From the NCBI GenBank assembly GCA_002389505.1, contig DGPA01000044.1:118467-182466 (forward strand): DNA of 64,000 nucleotides. Reading direction: 5' to 3'. Positions 17,550 to 27,600 of this stretch are shown here, piece after piece. The translations under genes and the position numbers were made by a program. Every line of letters starts with the position of its first letter. The first letter of the stretch is position 1. The stretch is from Halieaceae bacterium UBA4452. GTDB lineage: Bacteria > Pseudomonadota > Gammaproteobacteria > Pseudomonadales > Halieaceae. The notes under the pieces were generated by a model, which did no database searches, was not told where the DNA came from, and saw only the letters and a list, made by a program, of their open reading frames with translations.

Positions 17550-18149
17550 GTGCCTGAACTGCTGCTTCATGCACAATCTGTGTGCCTAGAAAGAGGCTAC
17601 CGCTGCCTACTCAAGGACGTCAATTTCGCCGTACAAGAGGGTCAACTGTGGCAGCTTGTTGGCCCCAATGGCGTGGGCAAAACAAGCTTTCTGCGGGCGC
17701 TAGCGGGGCTTGCCAAGGTCGGTGTGAGCGGTACGATTCAACGGCCGGAGACTGTCCTTTATCAAGGCCATCTGCCGGGTTTAAAGCCACTACTTAGCCC
17801 CCTAGAAAATCTTCGCTGGCACCCCAGTGGTCTGGGTACAAAAGAGCTGGATGCGCTGACTTGGGCTTTAGAAAAAGTGGATCTCGCTGGCTGTGAACAC
17901 CTCCCGGTCAACCATTTATCAGCGGGCCAGCAGCGGCGGGTGGCACTGGCGCGCCTATGGTTGTGCGACGCGCCGTTGTGGTTACTCGATGAACCCTTTA
18001 CCGCCATTGACTCAGCCGGGGCGGCGTTACTGGGGGCGCGTTTACTGGCCCACGTTGAGGCGGGTGGCTCGGTGGTCTTTACGAGCCACCAACCGAATCG
18101 ATTTGCCGAGCAGTTGCAGGCCATGGATTTGAGTGAATATGCCGTCTAA
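17550..18149 (+). CDS. ccmA: Cytochrome c biogenesis ATP-binding protein CcmA
   Basis: A 199-residue ABC ATPase. Walker A is GPNGVGKT (38-45), the signature is LSAGQQRRVALARL and Walker B ends LLDEPFTAID. With CcmB it forms the ATPase that releases holo-CcmE from CcmC during haem delivery to periplasmic cytochromes c. The GTG start directly abuts the ttcA stop. It opens a nine-gene ccm run ending at 24558 in which most neighbours overlap or nearly touch. Confidence 0.93.
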   Translation: MPELLLHAQSVCLERGYRCLLKDVNFAVQEGQLWQLVGPNGVGKTSFLRALAGLAKVGVSGTIQRPETVLYQGHLPGLKPLLSPLENLRWHPSGLGTKELDALTWALEKVDLAGCEHLPVNHLSAGQQRRVALARLWLCDAPLWLLDEPFTAIDSAGAALLGARLLAHVEAGGSVVFTSHQPNRFAEQLQAMDLSEYAV

Positions 18150-18882
18150 TCGCCCGACATCCAGAGATTTACCAGGGGATAACGCGTGGGAGGGTGCGCC
18201 ATCCTCTGGCGCCCTTGCGTATCTGGGCTCGCAGTTCAATAGACATTTGCGCGCCAGTCTGCGTCGCCCTGGGGAGCTGCTCAATCCTCTGGTCTTCTTT
18301 CTGATGGTAGTGACGTTGTTTCCCTTGGGACTGGGGCCCGCACCGGAACAACTCAGTGCCATGGCCCCCGGCATTTTATGGGTTGTGGCGTTGTTGGCTA
18401 ATTTAACCGTCAGTGGCCGCTTATTCGTGGCCGATTTTGAGGATGGTAGTTTGGAGCAAATGCTGTTGGCGAGGCACTCACTGGCGTTGACCGCCATGGC
18501 GGAAGTGATGGTGCACTGGTTGCTCAGTGGGGTGACACTCGCCCTCGTGTCGCCACTATTTGCTGCCATGCTAAACCTCCCCAGTGCCGGAATTCCCGTT
18601 CTTATGGTCAGTCTATTGCTGGGCTCCCTGTGCTTATCGCTGATCGGTGCCATTGCCGCGGCCTTGACGGTCAGTTTGCGTCGCGGAGGGTTGCTCATGT
18701 CGCTGCTCATCATTCCTTTAAACGTGCCCATACTCATTTTTGGTGTCGCCGCTGTCAGTGAGGCCGCTAATGGCTACAATGCCAGTGCGTGGCTGGCACT
18801 GCTGGGTGCGTTTGCCTGTGGAGGACTGGTGCTTGCTCCGCTCGCCATTGGGGCGGGTCTTCGTATTTCCATGGATACATAA
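18139..18882 (+). CDS. ccmB: Haem exporter permease CcmB
   Basis: A 247-residue membrane protein with six hydrophobic helices and the CcmB motif LFVADFEDGSLEQMLL after the second. It pairs with CcmA. The first 40 or so residues are hydrophilic and longer than in E. coli CcmB. The start is either the ATG at 18139 or the GTG at 18133; both overlap the ccmA end and both have only weak GGA/GAG upstream. The core family match begins near SQFNRHLRASLRRPGELLNP. Confidence 0.92.
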   Translation: MPSNRPTSRDLPGDNAWEGAPSSGALAYLGSQFNRHLRASLRRPGELLNPLVFFLMVVTLFPLGLGPAPEQLSAMAPGILWVVALLANLTVSGRLFVADFEDGSLEQMLLARHSLALTAMAEVMVHWLLSGVTLALVSPLFAAMLNLPSAGIPVLMVSLLLGSLCLSLIGAIAAALTVSLRRGGLLMSLLIIPLNVPILIFGVAAVSEAANGYNASAWLALLGAFACGGLVLAPLAIGAGLRISMDT

Positions 18883-18923
18883 ACGGATATTTTTTATGCC
18901 TTGCATACGGCTATAATCACGCC

Positions 18924-19661
18924 ATGTGGTCAGTGATTCATAAAATGGGCTCGCCGCCTTGGTTCTACCGTTTTGCCGGTGTCTTTTTGAGGTGGTGTCT
19001 TCCGCTCGCACTGGCAGGCCTGTTGGTCGGCGCGCTGTGGGGGCTATTTATTGCGCCACCCGATTTTCGGCAGGGCAATAGCTACCGAATTATTTTCATT
19101 CATGTCCCGGCAGCGGTAGTGGCACTTGCCGGCTATTACCTTATGGCCTTCGCCGGATTGGTAAGCTTGGTATGGAAGATCAAGATGGCGGACACGGCTA
19201 TGCGAGCGGTTGCCCCCGTAGGCGGCGCGTTAACGTTTATCGCATTGGCCACCGGTGCTATCTGGGGCAAGCCTACCTGGGGTGCGTGGTGGGTGTGGGA
19301 TGCGCGGGTCACCTCAATGCTTATTCTATTGTTTCTCTATCTTGGCGTTATTGCTCTCTTTGAAGCTTACGAGAATAAAGCGGTGGCGGCCAGAGCCTGC
19401 GCCGTACTGGCCCTGGTGGGTACCGTCAACATACCCATTATCTATAAATCAGTCGATTGGTGGTACAGCTTGCATCAGCCTGCTTCAATTAAGTTTACCG
19501 GTGAATCGGCTATCGATAGTTCCATGTTGTATCCGCTGTTGCTCAACATAGGGGCATTTTATTTGACGTTCGCGTGCGTCGTGGTACTCAACATGCGGGC
19601 TGCATTGATGAATATTCACCGACAATCGGCGTGGCTAACGCAGGAGTTGACGCATCCGTGA
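18924..19661 (+). CDS. ccmC: Haem-handling protein CcmC
   Basis: A 245-residue, six-helix member of the haem handling protein family that presents haem to CcmE. The tryptophan-rich motif is WGAWWVWDARVTS, and the external haem-ligating histidines lie in FIHVPAA and SLHQPAS. The start MWSVIHKMGSPPWFYRF aligns with E. coli CcmC from the first residue, which fixes the ATG at 18924 although its ribosome binding site is poor; an earlier ATG at 18789 lies inside ccmB. Its TGA shares a base with the ccmD ATG. Confidence 0.95.
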   Translation: MWSVIHKMGSPPWFYRFAGVFLRWCLPLALAGLLVGALWGLFIAPPDFRQGNSYRIIFIHVPAAVVALAGYYLMAFAGLVSLVWKIKMADTAMRAVAPVGGALTFIALATGAIWGKPTWGAWWVWDARVTSMLILLFLYLGVIALFEAYENKAVAARACAVLALVGTVNIPIIYKSVDWWYSLHQPASIKFTGESAIDSSMLYPLLLNIGAFYLTFACVVVLNMRAALMNIHRQSAWLTQELTHP

Positions 19662-19909
19662 TGGCCTTTGACAGTTTTGAGGCGGCTTGGCAGATGGCCG
19701 GACACGGGCCCTACGTGTGGGGAGCCTATGCGTTGACCTTCGCACTGCTGTGCTATCTCGTTGTCAGCCCGGTACTGCAAATGCGCCAAATTCGACGGCA
19801 GATAGTTGCCCAATGGCGTCGCCAAGGTTCCACTGATTTAGCTGTCGCTGAGTCAGGTGACGCCAAGCCGGCTGCTGCGAACTCACCGGAGGCGTCCAAT
19901 GCACCCTAA
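19661..19909 (+). CDS. ccmD: Haem exporter protein CcmD
   Basis: A small 82-residue protein with one helix (about 19-40, VWGAYALTFALLCYLVV) and a basic cytoplasmic tail, as in CcmD. CcmD is needed to release holo-CcmE from the CcmABC complex. The motif GHGPYVWGAY is characteristic. The C-terminal tail (STDLAVAESGDAKPAAANS) is longer than in E. coli. Start ATG overlaps the ccmC stop by one base; a GTG immediately before it is also possible. It overlaps ccmE. Confidence 0.9.
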   Translation: MAFDSFEAAWQMAGHGPYVWGAYALTFALLCYLVVSPVLQMRQIRRQIVAQWRRQGSTDLAVAESGDAKPAAANSPEASNAP

Positions 19910-20366
19910 GCGTCAGCAGCGACTCATTATCGCCCTAGTCATTGTGCTGTTATCAAGCGCTACTGTCGGTTTGGTGGCTTATGCCCTGCGCGGCAATATC
20001 AATTTGTTTTACCCCCCCTCAGAGGTTGTTGCCGGCAAGGCGCCCTTGGGAAGGAACATTCGAGTGGGTGGTATGGTTGTCGACGGTAGCATCAAGCGCA
20101 GTACCACGGATCTTACAACGACGTTTATCGTGACCGATTATGCGGCTGAAGTGACCATCACTTACACGGGGATCCTGCCTGATTTATTTGCCGAGGGCGA
20201 AGGTGTTGTGGCGGCGGGCGTGCTCGATACAGCGGGTATCCTTGTAGCCAGTGAAGTGTTGGCGAAACATGATGAGAATTATATGCCTCCGGAAGTCGCC
20301 GCGGCGCTAGAGGGCAAGCAGCCCCGGACTGGCACCGCTAAAATCTACCGCAATGGAGAAGTGTAA
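19899..20366 (+). CDS. ccmE: Periplasmic haem chaperone CcmE
   Basis: A 155-residue haem chaperone with an N-terminal membrane anchor (about 8-29) and an OB-fold domain in the periplasm. His124 in LAKHDENYMPPEV is the residue that binds haem covalently, with Tyr128 as ligand. It carries haem from CcmC to the CcmFH lyase. The ATG at 19899 has GGAGG seven bases upstream, and the TAA shares its last base with the ccmF ATG. Confidence 0.96.
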   Translation: MHPKRQQRLIIALVIVLLSSATVGLVAYALRGNINLFYPPSEVVAGKAPLGRNIRVGGMVVDGSIKRSTTDLTTTFIVTDYAAEVTITYTGILPDLFAEGEGVVAAGVLDTAGILVASEVLAKHDENYMPPEVAAALEGKQPRTGTAKIYRNGEV

Positions 20367-22345
20367 TGATTGCTGAGCTCGGCCATTTTGCACTGATTCT
20401 TGCCTTTGTATTAGCCTGCGCGCTGGGATTTATTCCCCTGTGGGGCGCATGGCGCAATAACCTCGCTGCGATGAATATGGCACCGACACTCTCGGTGGGT
20501 GTCTTCGTCTTTTTGGCGACTGCTTTTGCGTTGTTGACGCAGTCGTTTCTAGCCGATGATTTTTCTGTCAAGGTGGTGGCCAGTAACAGCAACAGTCTAT
20601 TGCCGGCCATCTATAAATTTTCAGCGGTGTGGGGCAATCACGAAGGTTCTCTGCTCCTGTGGGTGCTCATTCTTTCACTGTGGATGGTTGCGGTAGCCGT
20701 ATGTAGCCGCGGTTTACCGCTGCAAGTCTTGGCTAGAGTGTTGGGTGTGATGGGCCTGGTGGCTATCGGTTTCATTGCCTTCACGCTGTTCACCTCGAAT
20801 CCATTTGAGCGTCTGTTGCCCGGTATCCCCAGTGACGGTGCTGATTTGAATCCGCTGTTACAGGACCCTGGCCTGATTATTCACCCGCCGTTGTTATACA
20901 TGGGCTATGTGGGATTTTCAGTGCCGTTTGCCTTTGCCATTGCCGCTCTGTTAGGCGGACAGCTTGATGCCGCCTGGGCGCGATGGTCTCGACCATGGAC
21001 CAATGTTGCATGGGGCTTTTTGAGTCTGGGGATCATGCTGGGAAGCTGGTGGGCGTATTATGAATTAGGCTGGGGAGGTTGGTGGTTTTGGGACCCGGTG
21101 GAAAACGCCTCATTCATGCCTTGGTTGGTGGGCACAGCATTAGTGCATTCCTTGGCAGTTACCGAAAAACGGGGTTTGTTCCGCTCTTGGACGGTGCTTA
21201 TGGCCATTGCCGCTTTTTCGCTGTCGTTGTTGGGCACCTTTCTTGTCCGTTCCGGGGTATTAACGTCGGTGCACGCGTTCGCGGCAGATCCCGATCGAGG
21301 CTTATTTATTTTACTGTTTCTTGGCATCGTCATCGGTGGGTCATTGATATTGTTTGCGCTGCGCGCGCCGACCGTGGCCAGCCGGGTGAATTATGGACCG
21401 GTATCTCGAGAAGCTCTGCTCCTCGCCAATAATTTCATCTTTATCCTCTCGGCACTGACCGTACTGCTAGGCACGCTCTTTCCTCTGCTAATGGATGCAC
21501 TTGGGCAGGGCAAATATTCCGTAGGACCGCCGTATTTCAACGCGGTCTTCGTGCCACTCATGGCGTTATTAACCCCTTTTATGGGCATCGGGCCGATCTC
21601 GCGTTGGAAGCATGACAGCAGTCGCCGTTGGTTGAACGAGCTGATGGTGCCGGGCTTGGTGGTCGTTGCGCTGGCTATACTTATGCCCTTCGTTGGCGGT
21701 GCGTTTAACTTGTGGGTGGCCCTAGCCGTACTTCTCTCGGGCTGGCTTGTCGCCGGCTTGAGCCGAGACCTTTGGATTCGCACACGCTCGGCATCAGGAT
21801 GGGTTCGTAAACTGCAGCGGATAACACCGAGTTACGCAGGCATGTGGCTTGCCCATGCCGGCTTTGCCGCTGCCGTTGTGGGCGCTACGGTGGTGACTCA
21901 ACACAGCGTCGAGAAAGATTTAAAGATGGCGGTCGGTGAGAGCGCTGAGGTCGCCGGTTATCGTTTTGAGTTCGTCGAGCTGGGCCGCAACGATGGACCC
22001 AATTACCGTGCGGATCAGGCGGTATTTAACGTCTGGTATCAGGGTGAGTGGGTGGCTCAGTTGGCGCCCCAAAAGCGCCAATACCTAGCCAGCGGTCAGT
22101 TGATGACTGAAGCGGCTATTGACGCGGGTGTGTTTAGAGATTTGTTTGTCGCCATGGGTGAGCCCATTGGCGATGGCGCCTGGGCCATTCGGTTACAGTT
22201 CAAGCCGATGATTCGCTGGATATGGGGTGGGGCCTTACTGTTGGGTTTGGGAGGTTTACTCACTGCGTTTGATCGGCGCTACCGTGTGCGGGTTACCCAG
22301 CCCTCTGACGTCGTGTCATCTGAGGCTATCCATGGCGCGGCTTAA
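20366..22345 (+). CDS. ccmF: Cytochrome c haem lyase subunit CcmF
   Basis: A 659-residue membrane protein with many helices, the integral core of the haem lyase that attaches haem to apocytochrome c. The WWD motif appears as GGWWFWDPVENASFMPWL (about 233-250), and the conserved periplasmic histidines lie in the surrounding loops (for example WGNHEGSLLLW and IIHPPLLYMGYVG). It is full length. The last part (about 510-620) is a soluble periplasmic loop before the final helix. The ccmG start lies inside its last 14 bases. Confidence 0.96.
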   Translation: MIAELGHFALILAFVLACALGFIPLWGAWRNNLAAMNMAPTLSVGVFVFLATAFALLTQSFLADDFSVKVVASNSNSLLPAIYKFSAVWGNHEGSLLLWVLILSLWMVAVAVCSRGLPLQVLARVLGVMGLVAIGFIAFTLFTSNPFERLLPGIPSDGADLNPLLQDPGLIIHPPLLYMGYVGFSVPFAFAIAALLGGQLDAAWARWSRPWTNVAWGFLSLGIMLGSWWAYYELGWGGWWFWDPVENASFMPWLVGTALVHSLAVTEKRGLFRSWTVLMAIAAFSLSLLGTFLVRSGVLTSVHAFAADPDRGLFILLFLGIVIGGSLILFALRAPTVASRVNYGPVSREALLLANNFIFILSALTVLLGTLFPLLMDALGQGKYSVGPPYFNAVFVPLMALLTPFMGIGPISRWKHDSSRRWLNELMVPGLVVVALAILMPFVGGAFNLWVALAVLLSGWLVAGLSRDLWIRTRSASGWVRKLQRITPSYAGMWLAHAGFAAAVVGATVVTQHSVEKDLKMAVGESAEVAGYRFEFVELGRNDGPNYRADQAVFNVWYQGEWVAQLAPQKRQYLASGQLMTEAAIDAGVFRDLFVAMGEPIGDGAWAIRLQFKPMIRWIWGGALLLGLGGLLTAFDRRYRVRVTQPSDVVSSEAIHGAA

Positions 22346-22895
22346 GCTTTTTGTTCCGCTAGTGGCGTTCTTGGTGTTGGCAGGGTTTTTGTTTAAAGGG
22401 CTATCGTTAGATCCAAAAGCACTGCCTTCGGCTTTGGTGGGTAAACCATTCCCCGCCTTTTTGGTATCGGAATTACACACCGATAGGATGATTAGTCAGC
22501 GGGATATTACTGGCGAGCCGGCACTGATCAACGTCTGGGCCACCTGGTGTTATTCTTGTCGGGTAGAGCACCCTTATTTAATCGATTTAGCGCGAGCAGG
22601 GATTAAGATCATCGGCCTCAATTATAAAGACAGTCCGGGTCCTGCAAGACAGTGGCTTGAGGATTTAGGTGACCCGTATCAGCTCGTGCTTAGCGATATT
22701 AATGGCACTGTGGGGCTGGATCTAGGCGTCTACGGCGCACCGGAAACGTACGTGGTTGATCGCCATGGCGTTGTCCAGCATCGCCATGTAGGTGTGGTCG
22801 ATGAGCGCGTTTGGCAGCGTGATTTAGCCAGTTATTTCGCTGATGTCGTTGTGCCTAGCACATCCGAGTCAACAGCCGTGGAGGGAATACTGTGA
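22332..22895 (+). CDS. ccmG: Thiol:disulfide oxidoreductase CcmG (DsbE)
   Basis: A 187-residue membrane-anchored thioredoxin-fold protein (anchor about 5-22). It keeps apocytochrome c or CcmH cysteines reduced. The active site is WCYSC (Cys73, Cys76), where the more usual sequence is WCPTC or WCVPC, followed by the family motif RVEHP. The cis-Pro loop GAPETYVVD is intact. The ATG at 22332 has GAGG seven bases upstream and overlaps ccmF by 14 bases. Confidence 0.94.
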   Translation: MARLKLFVPLVAFLVLAGFLFKGLSLDPKALPSALVGKPFPAFLVSELHTDRMISQRDITGEPALINVWATWCYSCRVEHPYLIDLARAGIKIIGLNYKDSPGPARQWLEDLGDPYQLVLSDINGTVGLDLGVYGAPETYVVDRHGVVQHRHVGVVDERVWQRDLASYFADVVVPSTSESTAVEGIL

Positions 22896-23380
22896 ATCGA
22901 CGTTGTATTGTGCTGAGTCTGTTGTTGATGCTGCCGCTGCCGGCATGGCCGGTGATCGAAACCTATGACTTTAGCGATACTTCCCTAGAAACGCGTTACC
23001 ACGCTCTGAGCGAAGAGCTGCGCTGCCCCAAGTGCCAAAACCAAAATATTGCTGACTCCGACGCACCCATTTCCAGAGATTTGCGCGCGTTACTCCATAC
23101 GCAACTGGAGCAGGGTGCTAATGACGCTGAAATATTGGGGTTTATGGTCGCGCGTTACGGCGACTTTGTTCGCTACCGACCTGCTGTTGACGAGAACACG
23201 GTGATTCTGTGGTACGGCCCCGGCATCGTTGCAGTGATTGGTTTGTTGGCGTTGGGATTACATTTAAGGAAACAAAGCAGCGTGACGGCGGCGCCTATGA
23301 CCCCCGAGGAGCGGGAGGCTCTGGGGCGTCAACTGGCTAAAAATACGCCAACACCAATTGACACTGAGAAATCCCCTTGA
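22892..23380 (+). CDS. ccmH: Cytochrome c maturation protein CcmH
   Basis: A 162-residue protein: signal peptide (about 1-20), the LRCPKCQNQNIADSDAPIS motif with redox Cys45 and Cys48, and one C-terminal helix (about 104-126). It corresponds to the N-terminal half of E. coli CcmH. It reduces the CxxCH haem-binding site of apocytochromes. The GTG start overlaps the ccmG stop as GTGA with GAGGG upstream. In this genome the TPR half is the separate next gene, as in Pseudomonas. Confidence 0.94.
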   Translation: MNRRCIVLSLLLMLPLPAWPVIETYDFSDTSLETRYHALSEELRCPKCQNQNIADSDAPISRDLRALLHTQLEQGANDAEILGFMVARYGDFVRYRPAVDENTVILWYGPGIVAVIGLLALGLHLRKQSSVTAAPMTPEEREALGRQLAKNTPTPIDTEKSP

Positions 23381-24558
23381 CCGCCCTGTTTTATCTGGGC
23401 GCCTCGGTCATGGTGCTCGTAGCGGGGTTGTTGCTAGTGGCTTTACCACTGGTATGGCGCCGCGATATAGCGGGCGAAAATAACATCGATTGGTTACAAC
23501 TTCGCCGGTCGGAGATTGATCAGGAACCCACCGAATACCGCACGGAATTACTCACCGATGCTGAGCTTCGGGTGGTAGAAGAGCTGCCGCTGGTGTCGAC
23601 AGAACCGACTCCGGGGGCGCCGGTGCTAAGACGGCCTTGGTTATCGGCACTATTGGTGGTGGTAGCCATTGCGCCAGTACTGATTTACTACTCGGTGGGC
23701 TCACTTGACGACGTTGTTATCAGTCGTGAACTCGACAGCCTGTCTGAAAGAACGCCAGAAAGCATTCCGCAGCTCATTGACACCATCGAACGCCGCGTTG
23801 AAAGACGGCCAGGAAACAGTGATTATTTATCGCTTCTTGGGCAGTATTACACGTCACAAGAGGCTTACGATCAGGCATTGCCCATTTACCAACAATTGCT
23901 GGAGATATTCCCAGAGAGCCCTGAGGTACTCGCCCTGGCTGCGCAAGCAGAGTATCTGCTGTTAAATCGGCAACTCAACGACACGGCAAGAAGACGAGCG
24001 CAGGCGGCGCTCGCCGCCGATCCAAACCAGCGAACGGCGCTGGGTACCTTGGGAATGGCGGCGTTTGAAGGTGGCGATTATGATACTGCACTCGACTACT
24101 GGCAGCGACTCATTGCCTTCGAATCGCCGGGCACCCCGGGTTATCAAATGATGGCGGGGGTGATTGCGGAAGCAAAAAGTCGGGGAGGGAGCACAACGAC
24201 GGTTCTCGGTGCCGGTGTCGCTGTAACGGTACGACTGCCCGAGCGCTCAGCGGGACTTGAGCAAGGGATGGTTTTTGTTATCGCCCGACCAGCCGGTAGC
24301 ACCGCCCGTATGCCCACAGCCGTTGTTAAACGACCCGTATCTGAACTGCCACTGACCGTCAGGCTCGATGACCAGTCGTCGATGGCTGGACAGGCGATAT
24401 CGGCATTGGAAGCCGTGGATATTGAGGTTCAGGTAAGTCCTTCCGGGAAACCAGGGCGCGAGGGCGCCAGCTGGCTCGCAACAGCGTCGAACGTGGTACC
24501 CTCTTCAAACTCAGCCGTTGAAGTGATTCTGCAAGCGACCACTGAAATGTTTAAGTAA
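23377..24558 (+). CDS. ccmI: Cytochrome c maturation TPR protein CcmI
   Basis: A 393-residue protein with helices at about 4-25 and 87-106, a TPR region (about 140-270, with repeats such as SLLGQYYTSQEAYDQALPIYQQLL), and a C-terminal domain rich in beta strands. CcmI binds the C-terminus of apocytochrome c and passes it to CcmFH. The TTG start overlaps the ccmH stop as TTGA. It closes the ccm operon; 94 bases separate it from smc. Confidence 0.9.
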   Translation: MTALFYLGASVMVLVAGLLLVALPLVWRRDIAGENNIDWLQLRRSEIDQEPTEYRTELLTDAELRVVEELPLVSTEPTPGAPVLRRPWLSALLVVVAIAPVLIYYSVGSLDDVVISRELDSLSERTPESIPQLIDTIERRVERRPGNSDYLSLLGQYYTSQEAYDQALPIYQQLLEIFPESPEVLALAAQAEYLLLNRQLNDTARRRAQAALAADPNQRTALGTLGMAAFEGGDYDTALDYWQRLIAFESPGTPGYQMMAGVIAEAKSRGGSTTTVLGAGVAVTVRLPERSAGLEQGMVFVIARPAGSTARMPTAVVKRPVSELPLTVRLDDQSSMAGQAISALEAVDIEVQVSPSGKPGREGASWLATASNVVPSSNSAVEVILQATTEMFK

Positions 24559-24652
24559 TCAGCGTGAATCCCCTATAGCGTGGTGCGCGTAGAGGCGCTA
24601 CACTACATCTTGTGTTTGATGGGAGTTTACTCTCCCGCAGCGGAAATGATAA

Positions 24653-27600
24653 ATGCGTCTGAAATCCATAAAACTGGCTGGGTTCAAGTCATTCGTTGAC
24701 CCCACCACCGTTAATTTCTCAAGCAATATGTCATCGGTTGTTGGTCCCAATGGCTGCGGCAAATCCAATATTATTGATGCGGTCCGCTGGGTAATGGGTG
24801 AGAGCTCTGCCAAGACCTTGCGCGGTGAGTCGATGGTAGATGTCATTTTTAATGGCACTACCCACCGTCAACCTGTTGGGCAAGCCTCGATTGAGCTCTT
24901 GTTTGACAACAGTGACGGCAAAATTGTCGGCGAGTATGCCGCTTATACGGATATTTCAGTGCGCCGGCAGGTCGATCGCGATGATGGCTCTCAGTATTAT
25001 CTCAACGGTAGCAAATGTCGGCGCCGAGATATTACCGACCTGTTTCTTGGCACCGGGCTTGGTCCTCGCAGCTACGCTATTATTGAGCAGGGAATGATAT
25101 CGCGGTTGATCGAATCGAGACCTGAGGACTTGAGGGTGTTTATCGAGGAAGCGGCGGGGATCTCCAAGTACAAGGAGCGGCGTCGCGAAACCGAGAGCCG
25201 TATGCGTCGGACCCTCGAAAACCTTGAGCGTTTGACCGACTTACGAGAAGAACTTGATCGCAATCTCAAGCATTTACAACGTCAGGCGCAGGCGGCGGAA
25301 AAATACGCCGGGCTCAAGGCGGAAGAGCGCGAGGTCAAAGCCCAATTGCTCGCGCTTCAATGGCGTGAATACCACGGTGATACCCAGGTGGCCAAAGCCC
25401 AGATTGATGAACTAGCAGTACGGCGAGAGGCTGAACGTGCGGAATTAGAGCGAACCAGCGCGCACATTGAACGACTTCGTGTCGAATTGACCGATGCCAC
25501 TGATCACTTCAACGATGTACAGGCGCGCTACTACACGGTGGGGGGCGAGGTGACTCGCGTGGAACAAGCGCTGCGATACGAGCAAGAAAAACGTGCAGGT
25601 ATCGAACAGGAGCTGGACAATACCCGGGGTAGCCTTGCAGAGGCGTCAGGGCACTTGTCGGCGGATCGTGAGCGACTGACCATGTGGCGTGAGGAACTCG
25701 TGGTGCTTGATCCGGAGCTGCAGCGACAGCGGGCGATTGCCGATGCGGCCGGTCAGCATCTTGCCGCGGCAGAACAAGCGATGAATGAGTGGCAGAGTCG
25801 GTGGGATGATTTTAATCAGCAGGCTGCAGTGCCGCGTCAGGAAACCGAAGTTCAACAGAGTCGCATTGTTTATCTTGAGCAGGTCCTGCGCCGTTTACAC
25901 GAGCGTATTCAGCGGCTCGAGAGTGATCGAAATGAATTGGGAGAGAGTTCGAACCTCGATCGGGTAGAGGAGCTGGAGGCAACCATTGGCGGAGTTGATG
26001 CTCGTGTGATCGACGGTGAGTCAGCCATAAAGCAAGTGAGCGGTAGTATCGTTGCTCAGCGTGAACATATTGAGCGGCTGCGCAGTCATCAAGATGACCA
26101 TCGATCGCGCTTGCAGCAAATGAAAGGACAGCAAGCCTCCCTCGAGGCCTTGCAAACCGCTGCCGCTGATGCGGGTGAGACAGAAGTGTTGGACGCATGG
26201 CTGACGGAGCACAGTATTCAACATTGCGGCGCCGTCTTTGAGCGACTGTCGGTCCAAGAGGGTTGGGCGGCCACGGTTGAGCAGGTGCTGGGTAAGCTGT
26301 TGACCGCTCGGTGTATCGATGATGTTGATCAATTGGTTGCCCAGTCGTTTGCTGAGGCGCCTGCGGGGGCCTGTGTGGTGGGTGCCTCTGAAGATACGCT
26401 GGCCACCGACAATAGCTTAGCAGCGGTAGTTACTGGGCCGACAGTATTACGCCAGTGGTTGTCAGGCATTTTTCGAGCCAATGATTTAGCCAAAGCCCTC
26501 GTGCTGCTGCCCACGTTGGGCCCTGACGCCTCGGTGATTACCCCGAGTGGCGAGTGGATCGGACGGGGTTGGGCGAGAACACGCACTAAAGCTGATGCAT
26601 CCATGGGAGTTATTGAGCGCCGAGAAATGCTGGCGCAGCTGACAGGCGATATAGCAGCGTGTGAACAGCAGTTACACGCTACGGAGCAAGAACTGCAGCA
26701 AGCGTGCGATGAGCGATTGAGATTGGAGGAGACTCTGGACACTGCGCAGGCAGCGTTGAAGCAAGCAGTGCGTGAGCAGGCGGATTTTTCGGCGGAGCTG
26801 AAAACGCAAATGGGCGCCATTGCGCAAGATCGGCAGCGTCGCGGGCAACTCGAGGCTGATTTAGACGAGTCCCGGCAGCAATTTGAAAGCGAGCAAGCTG
26901 CTTTAATACAGGCTAGAGCGCAGTTGGCGGATGCCATCAACAAGATGGAGTCCGATGGTCTGGTACGAGAGCAGTTGCTGGCTGAGCGCGATGCCCTCCG
27001 AGAGGCCTTCCAGTCGGCTAGAGAGCAGGCGCGCGAAGCGCGCGATGAAGCGCATCGTAGTGATGTTCGTGCCCAAAATGTAAACACCCAAATCGAGACG
27101 GTGGCAAGCACCATAGTGCGTTTAGAGCAGCAGGTAACCCAGCTCGAGAGTCGTCGGCGTGAACTCAATCTACTGATACCCGACTCAACTGAACCCGATC
27201 AGGCACTCAAAGAGCAACTGGAAACGCTGTTGTCTCAGCGCGTAGAGGCCGAAGCAGCGCTGACAGATGCTCGTCAAACGGCCTCGGATAAAGAGCATGG
27301 CTTGCGAGAGCAAGAGCAGGGCAAAATGGCTGTGGAAAATCGCTTACAGCTGCTGCATAGTGATATTGAAGCTCAAAATATCAAGCAAACCGAGCGTCAT
27401 ATTCGAACAGAGACACTCGAAGCTCAGTTGCAAGAGCTAAATAAAACCGTGCAGGTGGTGGTGGCCGCTCTCCCCGAGCATGCCTCTGAGCCTGAGTGGC
27501 AAGTCAACGTCGAGCGATTAACCGCGAAAATTACTCGACTGGGCCCCATCAACCTCGCCGCGATAGACGAATGCGCCCGCGCAGCTGAGCGCAAGCACTA

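Noticed and set aside
18042..18737. 231-codon open frame antisense to ccmA and ccmB
   Set aside because: It lies wholly over two certain ccm genes and has low-complexity composition without a recognisable domain.
26329..27168. 279-codon open frame antisense to smc
   Set aside because: Its Ser/Arg/Ala-rich translation is the shadow of coiled-coil coding sequence; there is no motif and smc is plainly the real gene.
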